A DNA stretch of 64,000 nt, taken from assembly GCF_034087045.1 (NCBI RefSeq), contig NZ_CP139247.1, positions 496,001-560,000 of the forward strand, read 5' to 3'. The notes below the pieces were generated by a model. It was not told the origin of the DNA. It did not search any database and saw only the letters and a list, made by a program, of their open reading frames with translations. The position numbers and the translations under genes are program-made. This DNA comes from Chitinophaga sancti (GTDB taxonomy: Bacteria > Bacteroidota > Bacteroidia > Chitinophagales > Chitinophagaceae). Below, piece after piece: positions 8,984-17,885 of this stretch. Numbering within the stretch: position 1 is the stretch's first letter; every line of letters starts with the position of its first letter.

Positions 8984-10180
8984 TCATTTTTCGTAATACA
9001 AGCTATCCAAAAATGCTGCCCTTGCTTCACTTACTTTTTGTTCTGTATAGTTTTTAGGGCCTGGGTTTTGCCACCAGTCACTGTCATTAAGTCTTTCTAT
9101 AATTTCGTCCCAATATCTTTGATAGTCCATTGCGGATTGAATAATTCCGAAATCCTTACAAAGTGCTGACCGATTTTTACTATCGAAACATATAAATGTG
9201 TCTGGTCGCTTCATACATAATAGTCGTGTTGCAGTTGCTATGTAATTACCTGTAAACGTCTGCGTGAAATATTTTATAAAGTTGTCAAAATGTCGTTTTG
9301 TTATTTGACCCGAAAGCGGGATTTGGTCTAATGCCTTTGAAACATTTTTGTCATTTTTTTTGATCTTGTTTTTAAAAATCCCAGCTCCTTTCATACTTCC
9401 GAAATAACCCCAATCCTCTGCCCCATCAAGTTTTAGTTTGTTTGGAATACCTGCTATAAATTTTCGTTCGTCTTCTGTTAGTTCGCTAAAATGGTTTTTA
9501 CTTCTAAAGAGTTCACTTGAGATTTTTATTACTCTCAATCTTCGTTCAATTACGTGTTTGTTTTCACAACGAACTTCGCTCATAAATTCCGCCCAGCTTC
9601 TAATTATTATCGGAACTTCATGGATAGGCTTGGGCATTCGTTTTTCACTGCCGTATTGTCCGGATATACTTTTAATTTTTTGCCTGTGATTTTTCCAGGT
9701 TATCATATACTTTTCCAAGTCAGAATTGTCGAATATTTTTCCATCAACAAAAGCTTGTTCAACCAGTTTTATTGCATTGGCAAAGGTTTCAGATGAATTA
9801 TTGTCTTTGTTACTAAGCAATATGCACGCTTCGATATTTTGTGAGAATGCCTCTTTGGTGAAATTAGCACTACCAATAATTAGCTCCCATTTTTCAGAAC
9901 TATCGGTGAATAAATACAGTTTAGGATGAAATGTTCCTTCTGGGTGTTGGATAAAGCGGACTTTTTTGTCATTCAAAAATGCTTCAATAAAGTCAGGATG
10001 TGTTTGATAGAAATGAATTCCAACAACAATTTTGCCGATTTTATCTTTATTGATTAAAAGATCGTTGAAAAGCTTTGAACTGGAACTTGCCCAGGCTGTC
10101 GCCCAATAGAAATTTTTATATTGTCTAGTCAGTCGTCTAAACTCTTTTTCTAATTCTGTCGCCGTGGTTATTAGTTTCAT
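8984..10180 (-). CDS. phospholipase D-like nuclease family protein
   Basis: 398 residues. The N-terminal half has a PLD-like active site with HPKLYLF (about residue 82) and GSANFTKEAF (about 103), the HxK...GSxNxT pattern of PLD-type nucleases such as those in BfiI-like restriction enzymes. One HKD motif is visible, so it probably works as a dimer. The C-terminal half (IPLSGQITKRHFDNFIKYF, RPDTFICFDSKNRSALCKDFG) is unrecognised and may bind DNA. It lies 265 bases upstream of the DUF262 gene on the same strand, and the pair may form a defence islet. A role as a phage-restricting nuclease is inference. Start at 10180 is supported by conserved-looking MKLITTATELEKEF. Confidence 0.75.
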   Translation of the reverse strand: MKLITTATELEKEFRRLTRQYKNFYWATAWASSSSKLFNDLLINKDKIGKIVVGIHFYQTHPDFIEAFLNDKKVRFIQHPEGTFHPKLYLFTDSSEKWELIIGSANFTKEAFSQNIEACILLSNKDNNSSETFANAIKLVEQAFVDGKIFDNSDLEKYMITWKNHRQKIKSISGQYGSEKRMPKPIHEVPIIIRSWAEFMSEVRCENKHVIERRLRVIKISSELFRSKNHFSELTEDERKFIAGIPNKLKLDGAEDWGYFGSMKGAGIFKNKIKKNDKNVSKALDQIPLSGQITKRHFDNFIKYFTQTFTGNYIATATRLLCMKRPDTFICFDSKNRSALCKDFGIIQSAMDYQRYWDEIIERLNDSDWWQNPGPKNYTEQKVSEARAAFLDSLYYEK

Positions 10181-10309
10181 TAAAGGTTATTTTAAGCTAA
10201 CTACAAGCTCTTAAATATATGTAATTCTTGCGATGATTTATTTTCGTATATTTTTATCACAATTCAATATGCGTAGTTGTAGTCTTGACCTCATAATACG
10301 GACAAATAG

Positions 10310-10429
10310 TTAAGCTACATTTTTCACTTTCAACTCCTGGCTGTTTAATTCAAATTCATCGGGAGAAATATAACCAATATAGGAGTGTTGCCGCAAGTGG
10401 TGTATAGAACTTCTATATTGCTAAAAATG
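10310..10429 (-). pseudogene. C-terminal tip of an IS3-family transposase
   Basis: The minus strand reads SSIHHLRQHSYIGYISPDE then FELNSQELKVKNVA and a stop at 10310. The segment from IHHLR to YISPDEFE is the usual end of IS3-family OrfB integrases. No catalytic part or inverted repeat was found nearby. It is a relic about 40 codons long, next to the remnant of the serine recombinase 3' flank. Confidence 0.65.
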
Positions 10430-10474
10430 ACACTAACAGGTCCGGGAGGTAGAATTCCTCTATCTCCCCTAAAA

Positions 10475-10552
10475 GTGATCGATTATCGAAAGATGATCGG
10501 TCTCTTTTTCGTTAACAGTACATTGCCAGACAGGTGGGCAATCCGGGAATTA
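10475..10552. repeat. degenerate copy of the recombinase-element end
   Basis: GATTATCGAAAGATGATCGG, CTTTTTC and AGGTGGGCAATCCG occur in the same order and spacing at about 20583-20654, just outside tRNA-Asp and inside the intact recombinase gene. Here the copy is diverged. Together with the fragment at 6590-7043 it suggests an older element once spanned about 6.6-10.5 kb, enclosing the DUF262 and PLD genes. Confidence 0.6.
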
Positions 10553-10738
10553 TTCCTTCCTAATCAACGCTGATTGTAAGCTATCCATTTTTCAGTTCGC
10601 CATCCCTTATTTAGTTTCAGCTGGCAGCCATTACCCTTTACAATATTATCATTTACAGCTAAACTATCCGTCGCCGGTATCAACTGCATTAATATTCTTA
10701 AGTAACGCAATGGATACAATTAGCTCCAAATCGGGTTT

Positions 10739-10774
10739 AGCTTCCGGTACCGGGAAGCTGAATAGAAATTCAGC
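10739..10774. promoter_or_regulatory. two abutting palindromes upstream of DUF2798 gene
   Basis: AGCTTCC...GGAAGCT at 10739-10759 around a central GGTACC, overlapping GCTGAAT-AGAA-ATTCAGC at 10757-10774. They lie 80-115 bases before the small plus-strand gene at 10854. They could be an operator or an old terminator; nothing else distinguishes these. Confidence 0.35.
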
Positions 10775-10853
10775 ATGCCGTTTTTCGACCTATGTCAAAG
10801 TTTAAGATGAATAACCCTGCATTTTTGCATCATTAATTTAAACAATTCAAAAA

Positions 10854-11036
10854 ATGAAAAGAAAACATTTTAAGTACATCAACACCTTGTTTGTCGTTAT
10901 TCCGATGACGTTGATTATGGCTTTCGTAGGTTTGATGCGGAATCCTGGTTTTTGTAAAAAAAGGTTTTTCAAATTCCTGAAAGCATGGAGTGTAATGTTG
11001 CCAATTGCATATGCTGCTGCTTTCATCATCATGTAA
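10854..11036 (+). CDS. DUF2798-like small membrane protein
   Basis: 60 residues with a basic N-terminus (MKRKHFKYIN) and two hydrophobic segments (about residues 10-28 and 44-60), ending in the membrane. The pattern PMTLIMAFVG...FLKAWSVMLPIAYAAAFII matches the two-helix DUF2798 family of unknown function. The protein is short but complete for that family. It has its own upstream region of about 300 bases and a hairpin terminator 35 bases downstream, so it is probably monocistronic. The terminator is shared with the convergent lipoprotein gene. Confidence 0.7.
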   Translation: MKRKHFKYINTLFVVIPMTLIMAFVGLMRNPGFCKKRFFKFLKAWSVMLPIAYAAAFIIM

Positions 11037-11070
11037 AACGTTAATGGGTATTTAGAATAATACACAATAG

Positions 11071-11099
11071 AGAAAGTGTCGGCATAGTCGACACTTTCT
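11071..11099. terminator. bidirectional terminator
   Basis: AGAAAGTGTCG (11071-11081) pairs with CGACACTTTCT (11089-11099) around a 7-base loop. T- and A-rich tails follow on both strands. It lies between the convergent DUF2798 gene and the lipoprotein gene ending at 11117. Confidence 0.85.
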
Positions 11100-11116
11100 T
11101 TATTGAAAAAACAACA

Positions 11117-12088
11117 TCAATTCCTTAGCCACAAGGTATCCTTTACAAGCTTACTCGCCACTATAACAGTATCACGTGCCCGGTACCGCTCTTCACCAAA
11201 TATCCTTTCCATAAAAATATAGTAAGTACCCTGGGGTATATCCCGTTTTTCTCCGGAGCCATCTGCGCCAATCTCAATCTGAAAATTGCTGCCCTCACAG
11301 GTATCACGCCGATATAGTTCAATACTTGTGAAAACACATGCCTCACCACCGGGTATTCGTCCGCCAAAACTATCCATTATTACGTAATGAATACCGTTCT
11401 GCTCATTTACAGGCTTCTTTGCCAACAGAAAGGTATCCAGCATGATAGTATCGGAGATTGTAAGTGAGTCGGCTATCTCATAGGTCGCATTGTTAATAAC
11501 TGCGGACCCACGAAAATAGTATTTCATCACAGGGAGGTTAAATGCATAGATCCTTCCAAGACTATCAGTATTTAGCTTAAAGGAGCTTTGTTCACAATTG
11601 CTATTTTCAAAAAGTAGTCTACTATTAAACACGCAGATCTCCATATCTTTGAAAGTGCCTCCTAAAGAGTCGGCAATTACAATATGAAAGCCATTTTGAT
11701 TAACACGATCTATAGCGGCCACAAGTGCCAATGCAGCCTGTGGTGCTATTATTACAGCGCTTGCTGTGTATAATACACCTTCTATTTCTTCTGTATACCT
11801 GATACGGTAGCGCACACCAGCTGCAAGGGTCTTGAATTCAAAATATCCTTCAGCATCAGTGGTCACATCATAAATATAATTGATAGTATCCGCTTGGTCT
11901 GCATAACCGATAGTAACATGCTTACTACCAAGGGGACGGGTACTGTTGTTCTGTGTCAAATTGTTATATGCAAACAGTCGACCTCTGATGCGTTCTTCAC
12001 CTCGTGCATCAGAATCTTTCTTCAGATCCCTAAATTTCTGACAACCTGTTAATAATAAAATTAGAATAGCAAATAACTGTGTTTTCAT
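11117..12088 (-). CDS. lipoprotein with repeated beta-sandwich-like modules
   Basis: 323 residues with a lipoprotein signal peptide (ILILLLTGC; Cys at residue 16). An N-terminal carboxypeptidase-regulatory or Ig-like stretch has RIRGRLFAYNN and DAEGYFEFKTLAAGVRYRI. Two related modules follow, each with a HIVIADSLGG or HYVIMDSFGG start and an EICVFNS or EACVFTS strand with a paired cysteine, so there is an internal duplication at about residues 130-220 and 230-320. It is likely a surface or periplasmic lipoprotein of unknown role. The gene lies 9 bases after the stop of the 791-residue secreted protein, so both are one operon. Confidence 0.7.
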   Translation of the reverse strand: MKTQLFAILILLLTGCQKFRDLKKDSDARGEERIRGRLFAYNNLTQNNSTRPLGSKHVTIGYADQADTINYIYDVTTDAEGYFEFKTLAAGVRYRIRYTEEIEGVLYTASAVIIAPQAALALVAAIDRVNQNGFHIVIADSLGGTFKDMEICVFNSRLLFENSNCEQSSFKLNTDSLGRIYAFNLPVMKYYFRGSAVINNATYEIADSLTISDTIMLDTFLLAKKPVNEQNGIHYVIMDSFGGRIPGGEACVFTSIELYRRDTCEGSNFQIEIGADGSGEKRDIPQGTYYIFMERIFGEERYRARDTVIVASKLVKDTLWLRN

Positions 12089-12097
12089 ATAAAGGGT

Positions 12098-14473
12098 TTA
12101 AAAAAGACCAAGGGCTTTAACGAATGTTGACGGTTCAATATTAACTGACAGGAATAATCCAGCGGTTTTCAGGCCACTGGCCTGATCTGTGATCTGGTTA
12201 TTAAATACCTTAAACCGGGTTTCTTTAAAAAAATGTGCGCCTGCAATTGTTCTTATACCGGGTACCCAGTCGTAACTGACACCTGTATAATAATTATCCA
12301 GCGACTTAGGGATACTGATCCCTACAAATGCAGAGATCCGGTTCTTAAATGTTCCCGGGATGCGATTGTCCTGTTTAAATAATCCAAACGGATAAAAATT
12401 AAGCCCTGCTATTACTTTAAACTGTTCTCCGGGATCTCTTTCAGGCAGATCATTGGCTCCGCGTTTACCTACTGTGTAAGCACTGGTTGTAAATGCGACT
12501 CCGGCGCTGACGTCAATGTAGTGTATGCCTCCAACTTTAATACTTTGTTTTACCACATCTGTTTTCACTTCTTCCTCACCTTCTTTCCTTTCTTCTTTAA
12601 GTGTATAGATAAGTTTTTTGGGAGCAGCCGGTACATCCGGATAATAAACGATTGTACGGTACAGCTCATTATCGTCTGTTTCAGACGTCAGAAGTTGCGG
12701 GGGAATGGATCGGTTGGTGATTTCGAGATAAGGTAAATAACTGTTCATCTTTTCTTCCAGGTTCCCGGTAAGTGCTAACATTACTTTATTACACCGCTCC
12801 ACCTTGTCCATAAAACAATTAAACCTTTCAAACAATTTATTGGCACCCTCGTTTATTAACTCCTTCTCATATTTCAACCTGACACATTCATCTCTCGCAA
12901 TGAAACTATCGATCAGTACGGGAGGTATGGATTTACATTGTCCTTTGCAATTAGTATTATATGGAAGCGTCAGTGAGGCAATGATCAATGTCCTTTTATC
13001 AACATTCTGATCTTTAATAAGTGGGATTTTATATGTCTCTATTTCAACTGCATCAACCTCCTCCGTGTTTTCATCTCTTTGTATTTCTAATATCCTACGG
13101 GCCAGGCTATTCTGTATGGTATCGTAGCCTTGCATCATTTTACCTGATTGACTGAATGTAGCGTACGCTTCTGAGGCCTGCATTTTCTTTCCACCACTTA
13201 CCTTCACAATAGGAGCACGGGCAGTCAGTTGAGCTGGATTAAACAATCCCAATATAGCTGAAATCGCATCCGATTTACCTCCAACATCGGTGATCGCTCC
13301 TGAAAAGATGTTCAATGCGTCGTCCAGTTCGCCGGCTACAAAACCGCGATCTTTCAAATCCCCTTCTTCGAGTGATATAGATATTGAAGTTGACTTTGGC
13401 ACATTATGTACCAATACGGCAATCGCCTGCTCATCACTTATGGCCTTCTTATTTGCCTTCACATCGGTTTTATATCCATTGGCCCCATCATACTGGTATA
13501 ACCTGAATTCGCCATCCTTTTCAGTAACGGGAAAGGTAACTTTATTCACCACCCTGCTTGTAACTAAAAACTTCTTTAATTCTGCATCCATGGTCACTGA
13601 GCTAAATAATGTTGTATCTGCCGGGGTGATCAGACTGTTGGGTTCCGAATTGGGATATAACAGCCAGGTATTTGTAACTATCAAAGGGTTAACAGCCAGC
13701 TTGCCTCCGGTATACCATAACCAATCTTTGAGGAAATTATTCTTTGTTAAAAACGTATGTATCGCCAGCTTATCCGCTTCTTCAAATCCGGATTCAAATT
13801 TTATCACCGCGTTCAATTGCTTTACCAGCGGATTATCACTTTCATCGCAATCCATTACTTTACCCGCTAGCTCTTTCAGGATTTCATAATTCTTAACAGC
13901 ATTCTTATAGTTGTTTTCCAATACCCGCCACTTTCGGATATATTCAATATTCATATCATGATCGCCGACCCAATGATTTTTCGACTGCTCATAATATTTT
14001 AGTAAAAAAACCTTATAGGGATCACGTATTTCAAGATTGATCTGCTGTTCCCCAGGACGTGACTTGCCCTTGGTCACTGCATCAAGCTGCATTGTAAGCA
14101 TCGCACTTACCATGGCCGGATCAGGCACATTATTTAAAGATGGTCTATAGGTAGGATCATTCAAAGACTTTTGCAGGTTTTTAATATTTGCTTCTAATTG
14201 CGCTGTAAATCCGCTGCCCCACAACTTATCATAAAATGCAATACGCTTAGGATCATCCAGGTTAATAAGCGTTGTGTTCAATTTACTATTTAGCCGGCAC
14301 ATCAGCTCCTGCTTTTGCTTATCGGACAGATAGATAGTATCTGACTGCATCGAAACCGAACGCACTGATCGTTGAAGACTACCCATCTCTGAAATCAAAT
14401 AATCCTTAGTAAATTTTTGGGCATTTGCTGTGGTACATATAAACAAATAAAATGCTAACAATATTCTTCGCAT
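12098..14473 (-). CDS. secreted hypothetical protein with C-terminal barrel-like region
   Basis: 791 residues with a signal peptide (MRRILLAFYLFICTTANAQ). The central part is mixed alpha/beta. The last 150 residues (VGGIHYIDVSAGVAFTTSAY to GLFLSVNIEPSTFVKALGLF) alternate hydrophobic and polar residues and end in Phe, which fits an outer-membrane beta barrel or an autotransporter-like C-terminus. I do not recognise the family. It is cotranscribed with the downstream lipoprotein (9-base gap), suggesting an envelope complex. A 250-base AT-rich upstream region must hold the promoter. Confidence 0.6.
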   Translation of the reverse strand: MRRILLAFYLFICTTANAQKFTKDYLISEMGSLQRSVRSVSMQSDTIYLSDKQKQELMCRLNSKLNTTLINLDDPKRIAFYDKLWGSGFTAQLEANIKNLQKSLNDPTYRPSLNNVPDPAMVSAMLTMQLDAVTKGKSRPGEQQINLEIRDPYKVFLLKYYEQSKNHWVGDHDMNIEYIRKWRVLENNYKNAVKNYEILKELAGKVMDCDESDNPLVKQLNAVIKFESGFEEADKLAIHTFLTKNNFLKDWLWYTGGKLAVNPLIVTNTWLLYPNSEPNSLITPADTTLFSSVTMDAELKKFLVTSRVVNKVTFPVTEKDGEFRLYQYDGANGYKTDVKANKKAISDEQAIAVLVHNVPKSTSISISLEEGDLKDRGFVAGELDDALNIFSGAITDVGGKSDAISAILGLFNPAQLTARAPIVKVSGGKKMQASEAYATFSQSGKMMQGYDTIQNSLARRILEIQRDENTEEVDAVEIETYKIPLIKDQNVDKRTLIIASLTLPYNTNCKGQCKSIPPVLIDSFIARDECVRLKYEKELINEGANKLFERFNCFMDKVERCNKVMLALTGNLEEKMNSYLPYLEITNRSIPPQLLTSETDDNELYRTIVYYPDVPAAPKKLIYTLKEERKEGEEEVKTDVVKQSIKVGGIHYIDVSAGVAFTTSAYTVGKRGANDLPERDPGEQFKVIAGLNFYPFGLFKQDNRIPGTFKNRISAFVGISIPKSLDNYYTGVSYDWVPGIRTIAGAHFFKETRFKVFNNQITDQASGLKTAGLFLSVNIEPSTFVKALGLF

Positions 14474-14723
14474 ATAAATAAGGGATTAATTCAACAGATA
14501 TAACACGATGAGGGACGTTCAAGAAAAAATCGATCAATAAAATCTCTTTGCTACATTGTGGTGATGTCCGGATTTGCTCCCCAACATAACAATCGGGGTT
14601 TGCAAGCTTAACAAATATTGCGTTTACATTGTTCAATATAGACAAAAAATAAACTTTCCCTGTGTACTACATGAATTTCATGCAACAGTATTATAGCAAT
14701 TGTAGTGAAAACAAAAAAAACTT

Positions 14724-15146
14724 TCATTGAAACTTCCCTTGTTTCAAACGCTCATCATCTAACACAAACCCCTTAACGATAAATTCTCTCAGGTTCCTGG
14801 TAGCCCAAATTCTAAATTGAGTAGCCTGCATTGAATTTACCCTGTAGCCGACAGCTATTATTGCATCTAGATTGTAAAACTCCAATTTCCGTTTTATCTT
14901 TCTTCCCCCTTCTTGTTGAACTGTTTCCAAAATGGAAATAGTTGAACCCTTATCCAGCTCTCCTGACTCATATATGTTATTCAAATGCTTACTAATGGCA
15001 GGCACTTCTACCGCAAATAATTCGGCCATCCGCTTTTGAGTAAGCCAAAATGTTTCATCATTAAATATTACTTCTATTCTTATATCTCCTGCAGGTGTAC
15101 TGTAGAAAATAATGTCATTATATTGAAATGAATTTTCGTTTTCCAT
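14724..15146 (-). pseudogene. RhuM-family protein, truncated
   Basis: 140 residues. The start (FYSTPAGDIRIEVIFNDETFWLTQKRMAELF) and NLREFIVKGFVLDDERLKQGK are the conserved N-terminal half of RhuM-family proteins (named after a Salmonella SPI-3 gene), which are usually over 300 residues and have a KilA-N/BRO-like DNA-binding start. After ERLKQGK the frame breaks to FQ-stop and no continuation is found downstream. The gene is therefore a 5' remnant. RhuM genes often travel with mobile and toxin-antitoxin regions, in keeping with the accessory DNA that starts here. Confidence 0.8.
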
Positions 15147-15417
15147 TTAGAATGATAGCGTATAATTAGATTATGTTTTGGCAAATATGATAATATAAGA
15201 AAGTGATTTACAACTCCACAAATCATCTTCTTTTAATTCACTTTATGAAGTAATTTTATTGATGGCTGATTAACAAATCAAATGTTTAACCCTCCTTTCA
15301 GGACAGCTTGAGTATGATTCGGCAGGTTCGTATTTGCACACTTAATTTTTAATAAAGCGCAACTCAAAAACAAAGATGTATTAAGGAATTATCAATAATT
15401 AGTTTCTTAATGAATAT
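15147..15417. other. intergenic region, no gene seen
   Basis: AT-rich DNA between the RhuM remnant and repeat copy A. I see no convincing reading frame or RNA gene; it probably contains the promoter for the minus-strand remnant. Confidence 0.4.
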
Positions 15418-15584
15418 CTCTAATAAAAGTGTGAATTTTAGATAAATCCTCTATAAATAGGTTCGAAAGTTGCCCCCTTCGCCCCGCTAAAAAGCAAGAC
15501 CTGCTCATAGAGCGGGTCTTGCTTTTTAAATCTATTTTGATGAATTTTCAGGATGTTTGTTTTCAACTGTATAAGCGGTCGAAA
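15418..15584 (+). repeat. TTCGAA-bounded interspersed repeat, copy A (GCAAGACC subtype)
   Basis: Shares with the other copies an upstream segment (CTAATAAAAG, TTTTAGATAAATCCTCTATA), the core GGTTCGAAAGTTG-CCC-CCCGC (from 15461), a hairpin with 16-base arms (15491-15506, 15510-15525) and a tail ending GCGGTCGAAAT (a diverged TTCGAA). Closest to copy D at 34751. The hairpin followed by T-rich DNA could act as a terminator. Confidence 0.85.
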
Positions 15585-15642
15585 TAAAATGTGTTATATA
15601 ATCCTGGGCTGAGCTTTCCAGTTCTGAGTTAAGCAGCAGTAA

Positions 15643-16100
15643 TTAATTTTTGAACAAGCCCATTGTTATTTCTTTCTGTATAGCATTAACATAATAATCA
15701 TTCTTTTTGGCTCCATAGGTAGTTATAAGTGTAAGAAACAGTGTTTTACGGGTTTGGTTTTCTCCCGAAAAGCCCTTCTTTTTGCGTTAATACAGCAGCA
15801 TACTTTTTGTCTATAATAAATTCGGAAAGGGAAAATTTAATTTCACACAGATTGATACAATTATCCCTCCCATCAAATAGAAGATCTATTTGTGCGCCAT
15901 CTTCCTTATTTTACCAGCATATCGCCAAGGAGGTACTTCTGTATAAACATCAGATATTCCTATTGCTTTTTAATCTGCTGATCATGTTTAATACATATAC
16001 TTTCGAATGCAAGCCCACTCCAGCTTTTCCATGACGTGCTTTCAGATAGCCGCATCCAGTTGCCCGCTCCATGTGATTTATTATTCTCTATAAATTTTAG
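15643..16100 (-). pseudogene. C-terminal remnant of a DUF234-type ATPase
   Basis: The minus strand matches the last third of the ATPase gene at 36723-38156 closely at DNA level, including GCAAGCCCACTCCAGCTTTT and the region for QIDLLFD...LCEIKFS. Several small deletions and stops break the frame. The 5' two thirds, with the P-loop, are absent. It shows that this ATPase family has been copied more than once in the accessory region, here again right after a repeat copy. Confidence 0.85.
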
Positions 16101-16477
16101 GAAATAATTGCTAGCTAGACACCGTTCATTTCTTCACCTCATTTGTGACCAAATTATTATTAGAAATGAAAATATAAAATGATTATTTAAGGTCCGTTTA
16201 AAATAAACCAATTTCATTTTCATGACGCAGTTAAAAAGGAAAGAGGGTACGGGGAGTGACGGTATAGTTAATTTTATTAATTTCATCAAAACGAAACTTG
16301 TTTCGTATGTAAAAGTTAACTATCGCACAAACAATGACCGGCTGCTGGTAGCATTAACCCTTGTTTGTTGATTAAATTAACCACTTTCTATCTTTCAAAT
16401 CAAAATTGGCGAATACATATTAATCAAAACAATTCTGCTACCTGACCACGTTAACGATCAAATATTAATTATTTATC
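16101..16477. other. intergenic region upstream of the SGNH hydrolase
   Basis: About 380 bases of AT-rich DNA with no supportable gene. The start of the following plus-strand gene has only a weak A-rich leader (ATATTAATTATTTATC), as is common in Bacteroidota. Confidence 0.4.
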
Positions 16478-17737
16478 ATGACAAAACGATATCATACCCT
16501 CGGAATACTGCAATTTGGATGGCCGACACTATTGTTGCTGTATTGTATTTCTGTATCAGCTAATCCTCCTGTTAGCCAATATCACACAGATGACAAAACG
16601 AAATGGGTAGGTACCTGGGGAACAGCACTTTTGGCAATAGATCCTAAGGACATGCCCCCCAAACCAGGAATGGCTAACCATGTCTTAAGACAGATCGTCT
16701 GCGTCTCAATCGGTGCTGATAAACTAAGGCTGAAGTTCTCCAATAAATTTGGGAATAGTCCGCTCGAGATCAGATCGGTACAGATTGCGGTTGCGAAAGA
16801 CAGTAGCGCGATTGATATGTCAACCATTGCATTGTTAACCTTCAATGGGAAACAGGAAGTTATTTTGCAGCCAGGTACAGAAATTTATTGCGACCCCAAA
16901 TCGTTTGGGCTAAAGCCGAGGGCCAGAATCGCTATCACTATTTCTTTTGGCGAAGTCCCTTCCATTCTTACGGGGCATGGAGGCTCCCGGACTACCTCTT
17001 ATCTGTTTGCCAGCAACGCTGCCAAACCCGGTGAAACATACAGGGATATGATCAGGATTGATCATTGGTATATTATTGCAGGAATTGAAGTAGCAGCCAA
17101 AAATAATACGGGATCGGTTGTCGTTTTCGGTGATTCAATCGCTGATGGACGCGGTTCCGGGACCAATAAACAGAATCGCTGGCCCGATATATTATCAGAG
17201 AATTTGCTAAAAAATCCAGCTACCAGCAAGGTAGGTGTAATTAATATGGGGATCGGTGGTAATGCCATTCTTAAAGGAGGATTAGGACCTACCGGATTGC
17301 TACGTTTCGAACATGATGTCCTTGAGCAGAAAGGGGTCAGATGGCTTATTCTGGCAGAAGGAATTAACGACCTTGGCGGAGCACGAGACAGTTTGGCCGC
17401 TGATGACATAGCACAAAATCTCATTGCCGCTTATCAACAATTCATAGATCTGGCGCACGCCAAAGGAATAAAGGTGTACGGTGCTACCATCATGCCTTTC
17501 AAAAAAAGCTTCTATTATGAGAGCTACAAAAATTCCGCTCGCAACAAGGTCAACGAATGGATCCGGAGCTCGAACCATTTCGATGCAGTCATCGACTTTG
17601 ATCAGTTGATGAGAGATCCCAATGATAAGGACGTTCTAAAATATGAAGTACAAGCCGGGGCGAATGATTTTCTTCATCCTAACGAACTGGGTTACCGTTT
17701 AATAGGCGATGGAATAAACCTGTCTTTGTTTAAGTAA
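16478..17737 (+). CDS. secreted SGNH/GDSL-family hydrolase
   Basis: 419 residues with a signal peptide ending near VSA (about residue 28). An N-terminal beta-rich domain (about 35-200) precedes the SGNH hydrolase fold: block I VVFGDSIADGRG (Ser about 218), block II with GIGGNAIL (Gly), block III LAEGINDLGG (Asn about 298), and block V with DFLHPNELGY (Asp and His near 400). These are the four catalytic residues of this esterase superfamily. Members of this two-domain type act on acetylated or other ester-bearing glycans in the periplasm or outside; the exact substrate is not known here. It stands alone, facing the convergent VOC gene. Confidence 0.9.
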   Translation: MTKRYHTLGILQFGWPTLLLLYCISVSANPPVSQYHTDDKTKWVGTWGTALLAIDPKDMPPKPGMANHVLRQIVCVSIGADKLRLKFSNKFGNSPLEIRSVQIAVAKDSSAIDMSTIALLTFNGKQEVILQPGTEIYCDPKSFGLKPRARIAITISFGEVPSILTGHGGSRTTSYLFASNAAKPGETYRDMIRIDHWYIIAGIEVAAKNNTGSVVVFGDSIADGRGSGTNKQNRWPDILSENLLKNPATSKVGVINMGIGGNAILKGGLGPTGLLRFEHDVLEQKGVRWLILAEGINDLGGARDSLAADDIAQNLIAAYQQFIDLAHAKGIKVYGATIMPFKKSFYYESYKNSARNKVNEWIRSSNHFDAVIDFDQLMRDPNDKDVLKYEVQAGANDFLHPNELGYRLIGDGINLSLFK

Positions 17738-17885
17738 TGTTCGTGTAGAATTCCTCTTTTTCCGCAGAATGAGTGCGTGGTCATGGCTTAGATGGTTTTG
17801 ACTGCAACAGATCCGGAGGTGAATCCTATTTTCTTTGTGAAGTTGTAAAAAGACAACACATTTATTCAAATGTGCTTTCCCATTT

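Noticed and set aside
10385..10573. 62-codon plus-strand frame
   Set aside because: It overlies the IS3 tail and the recombinase-end relic, both explained on other grounds.
13290..13889. 199-codon plus-strand frame
   Set aside because: Antisense shadow of the 791-residue secreted protein; Ser/Phe-rich composition typical of antisense frames.
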